From the NCBI GenBank assembly GCA_022561355.1, contig JADFRJ010000025.1, positions 1 through 16,753 on the forward strand: DNA of 16,753 nucleotides. The letters are read 5' to 3'. Positions 1-7,507 of this stretch are shown here, one piece after another (the stretch's first letter is position 1; every line of letters starts with the position of its first letter). This DNA is from Chloroflexota bacterium (GTDB lineage: Bacteria; Chloroflexota; Dehalococcoidia; DSTF01; RBG-16-68-14). The notes beneath the pieces were generated by a model, which did no database searches, had not been told where the DNA came from, and saw nothing but the letters and a program-made list of their open reading frames with translations. The position numbers were made by a program, and so were the translations under genes.

Positions 1-12
1 TTGCGATTTGGG

Positions 13-2040
13 CTAGTTAGAACCGGAGCAGCTGTGACCGTACTGCAGGATGACGCCAAGCACATCGAGCAGGCCAATGTAGCCGTCTGGCGGGCCCAAA
101 TCCCACGGGTCGCCACCTTGAGGGGGCGACCGATCGAACGCTGGATGATACGCTGTGATGTCGGCGGGTACTGGCATATTCGGGTCGGAATAGCGGTTGA
201 TCTCTGCGTTGCCGTCCGAGTCGTCGGCGCCAATTCGCACCACAACGGAGAGCACGTCTGGCATACCAATTCTGCCATCGCGCTCGTTGTCGCGATTCGG
301 CGTGTCGTAGAAGTCCCAGAAGTTCTCCGGGTCGCGCCGGCCGCCCAACTGCTCGTCAGGGCCGAGTTCCTCGGCATCCGTGCAGCCGTCACCGTCGGTA
401 TCGAGAGCCGCGCAGGGTTCAAAGTCGGACTGCGAGCAGTCCACTGATTCGCCCTCCTGACCAGCAGTCAGGAGATGCAGACGGCCCACCTTATTCTGCC
501 AGTACTGAGCGAACCAGATGTCTCCGCTTAAGGGATCTTGAGCCATTCCCGCTACCGAGGTCACACCTTCGATTTCCGGGAATAAGACGACCTCGCTGCC
601 ATGGTCGATGGCTATGAAACCGATCTGCACGCGGTCGGAGCCGCGTACGCCGTCCAGATCCTGTTCGATACCGAACCACACCATACCGTCTGAACCAACG
701 ACGACCGTATGAAGCAGCTTTCCATCCGTCCCGTTCGAGCCCACAAAGACTTCGTCAATACAGGGATTCTTGGCCTGGGTGTCCAACGTCAAGCAGTCGC
801 GGCTCAACAGGAGAGAAGGATCCAATCGCAAGACCGATGCATCAAAGTACTCGCTCACCCAGAGATATCCTGCATCGTCAAAGGCGAGTTCCCATGGTCC
901 AGCGCCCAGGATTGTTCCGGGACCTTCCCTGAGGGTCGGCCATGGTAAAGGTATCTCGATCAACTCACCAGTCTCGGGTGTGAGCCTACCAATCTGATGG
1001 CGCCAGAACTCCGTAAACCAGATGTTGCCTTCCGAGTCTAGCGCGAGGTGGGCCGGATAACTGTGGGAAATTGGCAACGTGAACCTCACGTGGCAGGCCC
1101 CGGTTGATAGGTCCTCGCAGATTGGCGCGCGCTCCTCGCTCAGATATGGATCGAAAAGGCAATCAGAGGAAACGCTGGCAGGGTCGAAACCTGTGATCGC
1201 TGCTCCCGTCGAGAGGCTACTCTCCGCGTACCAGACCATTGATCGCTGTTCGTCCACAAGAACCCCGCTGACGCGGGAGTTGTCGAGCGGTAGGTTGTAA
1301 CAGTCAAAGGTTGCGGACGCCGGGTCGTATCGGACAATGCGGCTCGTATTGAAATACGAACCGGAATAATAGTCTGCACCGCCCTGAGTGAACCAGATGC
1401 CGTTGGCACTATCGACGGTGATGTCTTCCCCTAGCGAACTGATTCGAGACCTGCGATCCACGCCTCCAAGCGCGAGGGCAAAGATCCCCTCACCTGGAGC
1501 TTGGGGGATCTCGACGCTGGTCACAATGGTTGGCGTTCCGGGAGTAATTGAACTCAGCTTTAGATGGAATTCTTGATTTATCCAGACGGTCCCATCGTCG
1601 CCAACTGCCACAGCGAGTTCGTGTTGATCCGTGCCAGCCGTCGGAGGGATTGCAAAGCCCTCATATTCAAACACGAACAAGTCAACCGCCTCACTTGGTG
1701 TCCCGTTGACGACGACGCGCAGCTCGCCGCTGACGACCTCCCAAGGGACCGAGATTTCGATGCGGTCGCTCTGCCAATGCTCGACCAGCGGCGAATCGGA
1801 GGTGACGGTCGCGCTTCGTGGACCGTAGTCGAACAGGACGGCGCTGCCCGCAGCCACTTCTCCGAAATCCGTACCGGTGAGCGTCAACTCTCCAGCGCGC
1901 AGGGTCGCCACGATGCTCTGTTCGACGACAGGCGCGGTTGTATCGGCCCCAACGCGTTGGACGTCCGCCTGGGTCGCAGCGACGGCCAAGGCCATTGCGC
2001 CAAGCAGTGCTAAGCCGAGACGGGTCCGGATCAAGCTCAA
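13..2040 (-). CDS. Exported Vgb/NHL-like beta-propeller protein with calcium-repeat and dockerin-like C-terminus
   Basis: 675 residues. Residues 1-25 look like a signal peptide (Arg 5 and 7, then a hydrophobic run to about 22). About residues 35-125 resemble an Ig/IPT-like beta-sandwich. About residues 135-525 hold propeller blades with the recurring virginiamycin-B-lyase-like pattern D-x-x-G-x-[IVL]-W-[FV]: 'GNIWFTEFW' at 338-346, 'GYLWVSEYF' at 391-399, 'GMVWFGIEQ' at 452-460, 'GDIWFAQYW' at 506-514. A DTDGDGCTDAEEL calcium repeat (547-559) follows. Two dockerin-like half-motifs come next, DGRIGMPDVLSVV (588-600) and DGYIGLLDVLGVI (652-664), with Cys 671 near the end. The start is a TTG with no convincing Shine-Dalgarno. 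It is the first start-type codon after an in-frame stop, and it is needed to keep the Arg-containing signal peptide. The protein is probably extracellular or surface-attached. Real lyase activity is doubtful: the similarity is to the propeller fold, and substrate is unknown. It lies 62 bases after the DUF4185-like gene on the same strand. Confidence 0.8.
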   Translation of the reverse strand: MSLIRTRLGLALLGAMALAVAATQADVQRVGADTTAPVVEQSIVATLRAGELTLTGTDFGEVAAGSAVLFDYGPRSATVTSDSPLVEHWQSDRIEISVPWEVVSGELRVVVNGTPSEAVDLFVFEYEGFAIPPTAGTDQHELAVAVGDDGTVWINQEFHLKLSSITPGTPTIVTSVEIPQAPGEGIFALALGGVDRRSRISSLGEDITVDSANGIWFTQGGADYYSGSYFNTSRIVRYDPASATFDCYNLPLDNSRVSGVLVDEQRSMVWYAESSLSTGAAITGFDPASVSSDCLFDPYLSEERAPICEDLSTGACHVRFTLPISHSYPAHLALDSEGNIWFTEFWRHQIGRLTPETGELIEIPLPWPTLREGPGTILGAGPWELAFDDAGYLWVSEYFDASVLRLDPSLLLSRDCLTLDTQAKNPCIDEVFVGSNGTDGKLLHTVVVGSDGMVWFGIEQDLDGVRGSDRVQIGFIAIDHGSEVVLFPEIEGVTSVAGMAQDPLSGDIWFAQYWQNKVGRLHLLTAGQEGESVDCSQSDFEPCAALDTDGDGCTDAEELGPDEQLGGRRDPENFWDFYDTPNRDNERDGRIGMPDVLSVVVRIGADDSDGNAEINRYSDPNMPVPADITAYHPAFDRSPPQGGDPWDLGPPDGYIGLLDVLGVILQYGHSCSGSN

Positions 2041-2067
2041 GGTAACGGGCTCTGACGGGGTGGTTAG

Positions 2068-2080
2068 CGGCCAGGGGCCG
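2068..2080 (-). other. Short perfect inverted repeat between the two exported-protein genes
   Basis: CGGCC-AGG-GGCCG forms a 5-bp stem with a 3-base loop in the 62-base gap between the DUF4185-like gene and the propeller gene. No T-run follows on the minus strand, so it is not a clear terminator. It could be a weak RNA hairpin in a shared transcript. Confidence 0.3.
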
Positions 2081-2102
2081 ATACTTCCTGTTTCGCCGAA
2101 TC

Positions 2103-3998
2103 CTACGCGTCCTGCGCGCGGCTGTCAATAGCCGGCTGGCCGACAGCTTCGCTCAGCACTTCACGAGCGCCCGCGCCCCACACGCACGGGTTGAGGCCCA
2201 AGAGCACTTCCTCCATCGAGGAGGTGCCGTCGCGATCGTCGTTGTAGACGAGCGGGTCGCAGCCTGGCATCGTCTGCTCGTAGCCATCCTGCAACCCATC
2301 GCCATCGGTATCGGCAAGAAGCGGGTCTGTCTTCAGGAACGACTCCTCGCAATCAGTAAGAGCGTCGCTGTCGCTGTCGGGGCAGGCGGCGAAGAAGGCC
2401 ACTGCATGCCGCTCCCAACCGAGGTCCTCGAGGTTGAGCGCCGCATAGCGCGTCTCCCCTTCGTTCGACCAGCGGTAGACCGGCGCGTAGAGAGCGTTAG
2501 CGGCCTCAGCAGCGGTCAGCTCCACCGGCGCGTAGAAGTCGATGCCGAGATCGCGGTAGCCCGCGCCGGGAGCGGTGGCGCCATAGCGTACTGCGCTCGT
2601 TATCGGATCGGCCCAACGATGAATCGGCGAGAAACCGGTCACCGGAATGTCGGACGCATAGAAGGCAGGCGCTGCTTGGCGGAATCCGGCTGGCGCTTCG
2701 GCGCCAGAGGGAACGTAGAGAGCGCGTCCGGCCCGATCGGTCCACTCAACGATCGGCGACGCGAAGCGAATCTCGTGGAGATACACCTCGTAGCTCTCGC
2801 CGTTGCTGTACGAGATGTAGATGGTGCGTCCGCCATCTTGCGTGTAGACGTCGTGCTGGGCGCCGGAGTAGCAGAGGAAGCCATCGTTTGGAGGCGGATG
2901 ATACGTCCGGCAGTCGATCAACGTCACCTCGGGGCCGTCCCATGGTCCGGTCAGCTCCTCGGCAGCGCGAAAGCTGATGCTCGACATGAAGCCAGAAGAG
3001 TAGACCGCGAGCCAGCGGTCCAGGTACTCGTTGTAGGACACCTGGACACCGTTGTGCAAGCCTGGCTGCGACCAGAGCGCATCAATTTGGTTGAGCGCTG
3101 GCTGCCAAGCCGCCCTATCAGGATCCCAAAGACCGGCAACCCAATGGCCAGCATCAACGCCATCCGCGGGCTGCCAGTACTCATACGCGCCAAGCGATTC
3201 GATCTCCTCTGAGGGTACGCGCGCCAGGATCGTGTCCGTGCTCCACCGTTCCTGAGCGGTACCCAGCAGCACATATACATAGCCGCCGTCCGTGATGGTG
3301 CGCATAGGCTGAGGCAGCCCTGCAGGCCATGGCAGATCGCCATCGAAGGCGCGTTCCGCCGTGAGCGTCTTAGTATCGAACGACGCCAAGCCGACGCCTG
3401 CCACCTCCCAGTCATCGAGGCCAGTACCGACTACAGAAGCATAGAAGAAATGGACGGTGCCGGGCGAGGTCGCCTCCATGCCGGCCGGCCAGACGGTCAA
3501 TTCAGAAGCTTCGCTTGGGAGCAGCGAGACGGCGCCTTCTACGGCACTCTTAGGTACGAGCGAAATGCAGTCCGCCGCATTCGTATCGGCGCTCCAGGCG
3601 ACGTTATTGGGAATGAGCACGCGGTCCGCCAGCACCGTATCGCCGAAGGTCCAGTAGACGACTCCGTCCACGGCCACTGAATGGCTGCCATCTTGCCCTA
3701 GGATACCGGCGGTCTCCTGCTGTCCACCGGACATCGAGCAGACGAGGCGGTCCGAAGCGATAACAACAGCATGCTCCGGAAGATACGCGCCGCCCAGAGC
3801 CGTGGCCGTTCCTTCTGGCGACCACTGCCACATGAGCGCGGCCATGGCTACGATGGCGGCCGCAGCGGCGCCAATGGATAGGCCTCGGGGTCTTCGTGCA
3901 GTCGCCACTCGAGGCGCTCCTGGAGCCCGCTGATCTGCATCGAGGCCGCACTCTAGCGGCGCCGGCACCGCCCTTGCCGCCCTCCGAGCGACCGGCAT
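2103..3998 (-). CDS. Membrane-anchored or exported DUF4185-like protein with thrombospondin type 3 repeats
   Basis: The start chosen is the ATG at 3998, preceded by AAGGTG with six bases of spacing, giving 631 residues. The frame stays open to a start at 4247, but that would run into the divergent PHP gene. ATGs at 4136 and 4100 are alternatives with poorer ribosome sites. Numbered from 3998, an Arg-rich 40-residue head precedes one hydrophobic helix (about 41-60, an uncleaved signal anchor or late signal peptide). About residues 77-417 resemble DUF4185: G-x-D-G-S-H-S-V near 101-108, Y-W-T-F-G-D-T near 115-121, N-N-V-A-W near 131-135, and the later 'LTGPWDGPE' near 349-357. About residues 427-537 contain two repeats of the type P-x-[HY]-R-W...G-x-x-[RF]-Y, resembling the DUF5648 style. 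The C-terminus has TSP3/EF-like calcium repeats (DSDSDALTDCEE near 541 and DTDGDGLQDGYE near 563). DUF4185 proteins are predicted propellers sometimes linked to carbohydrate processing. The actual function here is unknown. Confidence 0.72.
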   Translation of the reverse strand: MPVARRAARAVPAPLECGLDADQRAPGAPRVATARRPRGLSIGAAAAAIVAMAALMWQWSPEGTATALGGAYLPEHAVVIASDRLVCSMSGGQQETAGILGQDGSHSVAVDGVVYWTFGDTVLADRVLIPNNVAWSADTNAADCISLVPKSAVEGAVSLLPSEASELTVWPAGMEATSPGTVHFFYASVVGTGLDDWEVAGVGLASFDTKTLTAERAFDGDLPWPAGLPQPMRTITDGGYVYVLLGTAQERWSTDTILARVPSEEIESLGAYEYWQPADGVDAGHWVAGLWDPDRAAWQPALNQIDALWSQPGLHNGVQVSYNEYLDRWLAVYSSGFMSSISFRAAEELTGPWDGPEVTLIDCRTYHPPPNDGFLCYSGAQHDVYTQDGGRTIYISYSNGESYEVYLHEIRFASPIVEWTDRAGRALYVPSGAEAPAGFRQAAPAFYASDIPVTGFSPIHRWADPITSAVRYGATAPGAGYRDLGIDFYAPVELTAAEAANALYAPVYRWSNEGETRYAALNLEDLGWERHAVAFFAACPDSDSDALTDCEESFLKTDPLLADTDGDGLQDGYEQTMPGCDPLVYNDDRDGTSSMEEVLLGLNPCVWGAGAREVLSEAVGQPAIDSRAQDA

Positions 3999-4227
3999 GC
4001 GAGACACCTTCGGGCCAACGCGAGGCTCCAGACGCTCAGACACGGCTCGTGCCCTCGTCAAAGATAGAGCTTGCCAGCATTCATGAAGTATATCGAGCAT
4101 ACTGGCCGCATCTGGTGGATTGTAAGGGTATAGCATAGGCCAGATGGCCCTTTTTGGCTTGGATAATGCACACCTTCTCCCCTCCTCTTTCTCCATGGAA
4201 TCCGTATTCGCTACTATGCAGGGACTT

Positions 4228-4878
4228 ATGCTCATCGACCTGCACACGCATACGAAGCCACTCTCATGGGATTCCTATCTGGAGCCAGACGACCTGATCG
4301 AACGGTCGCGGGCGACCGGACTGGACGGCATTTGCCTCTCTGAGCACGACTATTTCTGGAAACCCGAAGACGTGGCTGAGCTGGCCAAGCGCCACGACTA
4401 CCTGGTGATCCCCGCGATCGAGATCAACACGGACGACGGACATATCCTGGCCTACGGTCTGGACAAGTACGTCTACGGCATGCACCGGTCCCACGAGTTG
4501 GCGCACCACATCGAAGAGGTCAATGGCGCCATGATCGCCGCTCACCCCTACCGGCGTCAGATGCCCTGGTACATCGAGAGCGATCTCGACTATGAGGAAG
4601 CGCTCGCCAGAGCGAGCCGCAACCCCGCCTATCGCTATTGCGCCGCGCTAGAGGCGATCAACGGTCGAGGCGCGGCGAAAGAGAACGAGTTCTCCCGGCG
4701 GCTCTGCGAGATGATGGACATGCGCGGCACGGCCGGGTCGGACGCGCACGCCCGCGTGGACATCGGACGCTGCGCCACGCGATTCGAGCGAAAGATTTCG
4801 AACGTAGAGGAGCTGATCGAGGAGCTAAAAGCAGGCCGCTTCGAGGCCGTCGACCTCGACATGCCGGTGGCGGTCTAG
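4228..4878 (+). CDS. PHP-domain metal-dependent phosphoesterase
   Basis: 216 residues from the ATG at 4228 (AGGG four bases upstream). The frame is open from 4144, but the extra 28 residues precede the usual PHP start 'MLIDLHTHT' and are probably not translated. PHP metal ligands are visible: H6-x-H8 in the HTHT motif, H40 in 'SEHDY', E65 in 'AIEIN', H106 in 'AAHPYR', and D172/H174 in 'GSDAH'. Stand-alone PHP proteins of this size hydrolyse phosphoester bonds (for example nucleoside 3',5'-bisphosphate or histidinol-phosphate-type substrates). The substrate cannot be read from the sequence. It is transcribed divergently from the DUF4185-like gene and is followed by a new promoter, so it is probably a single-gene unit. 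Confidence 0.85.
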   Translation: MLIDLHTHTKPLSWDSYLEPDDLIERSRATGLDGICLSEHDYFWKPEDVAELAKRHDYLVIPAIEINTDDGHILAYGLDKYVYGMHRSHELAHHIEEVNGAMIAAHPYRRQMPWYIESDLDYEEALARASRNPAYRYCAALEAINGRGAAKENEFSRRLCEMMDMRGTAGSDAHARVDIGRCATRFERKISNVEELIEELKAGRFEAVDLDMPVAV

Positions 4879-4897
4879 CCACGACCTCGCTTACACG

Positions 4898-4927
4898 TTG
4901 ACAGCCGGACGATGCCAGCGGTATGCT
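4898..4927 (+). promoter_or_regulatory. Sigma70-type promoter for the MaoC pair
   Basis: A perfect -35 box TTGACA (4898-4903), an 18-base spacer and TATGCT (4922-4927; 4 of 6 matches to TATAAT). The predicted transcript start is near 4934, leaving a leader of about 67 bases before the first MaoC gene. It lies in the 122-base gap after the PHP gene. Confidence 0.6.
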
Positions 4928-5000
4928 ACGTCGCCGTTAGGCTACGGTCTGGTTTGCGAAAACGTCAAGGACAACCACCAAGCGTCAGTAGGAGGTGGCA

Positions 5001-5489
5001 ATGGTTGAACAAGAAGTCGCGGAGTCGGTGATCACGGACGAGATGCGGGAGGCTATCGGCAAGGAGAGTTCGCCGGCGACGCTCGAGGTCGATAAGACGG
5101 GCTGCCGCATGTTCGCCCGGGCGGTCGGTCACACGGACCTGATCTTTTTTGACGAAGAGTACGCGAAGAGCAAAGGCCATCGTGGTATCGTCGCGCCCCC
5201 CGGTTTCTTCGGCACGCCGGCGTTCAAGCCGGGAGGCGGCCGTGGCGAGGGTCCACCCGCGCGGGGCTTTAGCATCCCTTACAAGCGAGTGCTCAACGGC
5301 GGCACGGAGTACGAATACCTCGACTCCGTGTGCGCCGGCGACACCCTGACATCAACGACGAAGATCTCAGGCTTCACGGAGCGCAAAGGCAGCATCGGCC
5401 CGATGCTGATCACCGAGCGCGAGACGACCTACACGAACCAAGCCGGGGACGTTGTGGCGAAGATGCTCGGCACCACGATCCAGTACTAG
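5001..5489 (+). CDS. MaoC-like dehydratase, N-terminal-type (FAS1-like) subunit
   Basis: 162 residues. The ATG at 5001 is chosen because GGAGG lies five bases upstream (4991-4995). A GTG at 4995 overlaps that Shine-Dalgarno and is unlikely. The hot-dog fold pattern of MaoC_dehydrat_N proteins is recognisable: 'FARAVGHTDLIFFDEEYA' at 38-55, followed by 'GIVAPPGFFGTP' at 62-73. The active-site His expected in catalytic R-hydratases (G-D-x-N-P-x-H) is not present in the corresponding place, where Phe stands. This suggests a structural, non-catalytic partner, as HadA is to HadB or as in other heterodimeric enoyl-CoA hydratases. The next gene begins 11 bases later with its own Shine-Dalgarno overlapping this stop codon, so the two are almost certainly co-translated. 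The acyl-thioester substrate is unknown. Confidence 0.85.
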   Translation: MVEQEVAESVITDEMREAIGKESSPATLEVDKTGCRMFARAVGHTDLIFFDEEYAKSKGHRGIVAPPGFFGTPAFKPGGGRGEGPPARGFSIPYKRVLNGGTEYEYLDSVCAGDTLTSTTKISGFTERKGSIGPMLITERETTYTNQAGDVVAKMLGTTIQY

Positions 5490-5500
5490 GAGGGCGACTC

Positions 5501-5932
5501 ATGGCAGAGCAGGTGTACTTCGAAGACGTAGAAGAAGGCGCTGAGATCCCAAACCTGATGAAGAACTGCTCCACGCAGCAGCTCGTCCTTTGGGCGGCAG
5601 GCTCCGGCGACTTCTATCAGATCCACTACGACAAGGACTTCGCGCAGTCAACGGGGCTCAGGGACATCATTGTGCACGGCGCGCTGAAGAACGCGTTCCT
5701 TGGCCAGCTGCTGCACGAGTGGGTTGGTGAGGACGGCAGCATCAAGAAGTTCGGCTGTAGCTATCGCGGTATGGACGACGCAAAACAGGACATCAACTGC
5801 CGGGGTGTCGTCACCAAGAAGTACAGCGAAGGCGGAGAGAACTTCCTTGAATTAGATATCTGGACGGAGAACCCCGACGGGAAGAAGACGACGCCGGGAA
5901 CCGCGCTCGTCACGCTCCCGTCGCGCAGCTAG
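5501..5932 (+). CDS. MaoC-like dehydratase/enoyl hydratase, catalytic-type subunit
   Basis: 143 residues from the ATG at 5501. The Shine-Dalgarno AGGAGG starts inside the previous gene's TAG (5487-5489), with the ATG about seven bases on. Residues 31-43 read A-A-G-S-G-D-F-Y-Q-I-H-Y-D and keep the R-hydratase catalytic dyad (D37 and H42), with Tyr-Gln in place of the usual Asn-Pro. 'IVHGALKNAF' follows at 56-65. The pairing with a His-less subunit fits a heterodimeric (3R)-hydroxyacyl-CoA or -ACP dehydratase. The pair could belong to fatty-acid synthesis or to degradation of branched or cyclic acyl-CoAs. Nothing adjacent (no thiolase or dehydrogenase) decides between these. The stop overlaps that of the convergent acetyltransferase gene. 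Confidence 0.86.
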   Translation: MAEQVYFEDVEEGAEIPNLMKNCSTQQLVLWAAGSGDFYQIHYDKDFAQSTGLRDIIVHGALKNAFLGQLLHEWVGEDGSIKKFGCSYRGMDDAKQDINCRGVVTKKYSEGGENFLELDIWTENPDGKKTTPGTALVTLPSRS

Positions 5933-6522
5933 ACAACGAGGTTCGCTAATTCGGCTGCTTCGGCCTGAGCGCGGTCCAGCCATTCGCGGCGGATCTCCAT
6001 CAGGATAAAGCTGTTGCCCGATCGATAGGCGCGGCCGCACTCCGTGAATCCAGCCTTAGCGAACGAGCGCCGCGCACGGTAGTTCCAGTCGAGCGTCTTT
6101 AGGTAGACACGCTTGAACCCGAGATCGCGGAGGAGGCGTTCGACGAGCAGCCGGGAAGCCTCGGTGCCATAGCCCTTACCCCAGTATTCGGGCTCGCCGA
6201 TTGTGATCCCTAACTCCGTCTCGTGGTGCACCGCGTCAATGTTGTAGTACATGACGTTGCCGATGTGCTTGCCGGCTTCGTCTTCGATCGCAAGACTGCG
6301 CCTGTACTGGCTCGGATACAGCAGTTCTTCCCGATAGAGCGCGAGGAATTCTTGGTAGTCCATCGACAGCGGACGAGCCGCGTCGTAACGGCTCAGATCA
6401 GGCTCGCTGCGCCAGCGAAAGTCATCCTCGGCGTCGTCCAGACGCTTTTCGCGGAGGACCGCACGGACACCGCGGGCCACTTCTCCATCAACAGCAGTCG
6501 TCATCATCGTCGTCATCATCAC
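5929..6522 (-). CDS. GNAT-family N-acetyltransferase (RimJ/RimL-like)
   Basis: 197 residues from a GTG at 6522, directly after an in-frame TAG. In-frame ATGs two, three, six and seven codons into the gene make the true start uncertain by up to six residues. Acetyl-CoA-binding motif A is clear: 'WGKGYGTEASRLL' at 114-126, preceded by 'ELGITIGEP' (103-111) and followed by 'LDWNYRARRSFAKAGF' (144-159), the typical Acetyltransf_3 pattern N-x-x-A-x-x-x-x-x-K-x-G-F. Members acetylate protein N-termini, antibiotics or small amines. The acceptor is not predictable here. It is the last gene of the argF-to-GNAT series, 31 bases after the HEAT gene. Confidence 0.85.
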   Translation of the reverse strand: MMMTTMMTTAVDGEVARGVRAVLREKRLDDAEDDFRWRSEPDLSRYDAARPLSMDYQEFLALYREELLYPSQYRRSLAIEDEAGKHIGNVMYYNIDAVHHETELGITIGEPEYWGKGYGTEASRLLVERLLRDLGFKRVYLKTLDWNYRARRSFAKAGFTECGRAYRSGNSFILMEIRREWLDRAQAEAAELANLVV

Positions 6523-6553
6523 CTAGTTTAACGCCTGACAGGCCAGCACGATA

Positions 6554-7507
6554 TCACGATGCGCCATTTTTTGCATCAGTATCATCGCCGCGAACGGAGA
6601 ACGAGAGCGGATCTTCGCCAAATTCCAGCTCGGAAAGTGCGTCGAGCGCCAGCTCACTGAGCACAGGATCACCCGCGGCCAAGAGTTCCTCCAACGCTCC
6701 CTTCGCCGTATGACCACCGATCTCACCGAGCGCGCCAACCGCGACGGCCTGCACCTCCCCATCTTCATCGTGAAGCAGCGGGAGGAGATGCGGGACCGCG
6801 CTCTCGTCCGCGATCAGGCCAATCGCTCCCACCGCCTCGAAGCGCATCTCCGTGTCGTCGCTCTCCAGTTCATCGAACAGCCGTGGTAGCCAGGCCGGAT
6901 CGCAGCTACGGCCCATCGCGTGGGCCGCGCTGATCCGCAGGCGTCGATCGGCACCATCAAAGGCTTGCCTGATGATGTCCGTGACCCAGCGTTCGCTGCG
7001 GCCGCCGATCGATTCCAATGCGCGGCCACGCACCTCAACCTCCTCCGCGTCGTCTTCGATGACGACGTGGAGCGCGTTCTCTACCCGCTCAGCGTCAACC
7101 GCCTTCAGCGTTCCCATCTCGGCCTGCAAGACGAACCGCCCCAGTGCCAGCGCGGCCTCGGCTCGTACGGCGGCCGCAGGATCATCGGTGAGCAGCTTGA
7201 GCAGGCCGTCGAACATCTCGCGCCGCTCGTTTTCCCAGAGCCCGCGGATCGCCAGCTTGCGGACGTCGGGGTCGCGGTCGGCCAGGGCGATCTGGAACGC
7301 GGCGTCGAAGTTGAGTTCGACGTTGTCCTCCGCCAGGCTGGTTAGCTCCTCGACGAGCTGCTGTCGCTGCCGGAGGCCGATCTCCGGCCAGGCCGCCTCG
7401 ACGACCTTGGCCTGTCCGGTGTCGAGCCCCGAGAGTTTGGTGAGCTTCGAGGCGGCCATCTGTTGCGACGGATCCGCAAGATCGCGGACGAACTCCTCGA
7501 GGCTCAT
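6554..7507 (-). CDS. HEAT-repeat scaffold protein
   Basis: 317 residues, with no signal peptide or membrane segment. From about residue 68 to 295 it consists of about six helical pairs with the HEAT/PBS-lyase pattern (D-x-x-V-R-x-x-A-x-x-A-L-G-x-[IL]): 'DPDVRKLAIRGL' at 79-90, 'AAVRAEAALALGRF' at 112-125, 'EVEVRGRALESIGG' at 156-169, 'RRLRISAAHAMGR' at 188-200, 'TEMRFEAVGAIGLI' at 219-232 and 'GEVQAVAVGALGEIG' at 250-264. The first 60 residues are helical but less regular, and the C-terminus is acidic and probably disordered. HEAT solenoids bind proteins. The ATG overlaps the plsY stop as ATGA, so translation is coupled to plsY. The partner is unknown. Confidence 0.82.
   Translation of the reverse strand: MSLEEFVRDLADPSQQMAASKLTKLSGLDTGQAKVVEAAWPEIGLRQRQQLVEELTSLAEDNVELNFDAAFQIALADRDPDVRKLAIRGLWENERREMFDGLLKLLTDDPAAAVRAEAALALGRFVLQAEMGTLKAVDAERVENALHVVIEDDAEEVEVRGRALESIGGRSERWVTDIIRQAFDGADRRLRISAAHAMGRSCDPAWLPRLFDELESDDTEMRFEAVGAIGLIADESAVPHLLPLLHDEDGEVQAVAVGALGEIGGHTAKGALEELLAAGDPVLSELALDALSELEFGEDPLSFSVRGDDTDAKNGAS

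Noticed and set aside
2406..3212. Open frame of 268 codons on the plus strand
   Set aside because: It is antisense to the DUF4185-like gene, and its sequence is an Arg/Val-rich composition artefact.
4138..4149. GGCC-AGAT-GGCC followed by a T-run on the plus strand, as a terminator
   Set aside because: The stem is only four base pairs and sits upstream of the PHP gene with no plus-strand gene ending there.
4162..4217. GATAAT (4162) and TACTAT (4212) as -10 boxes for the PHP gene
   Set aside because: No acceptable -35 lies 16-18 bases upstream of either one.
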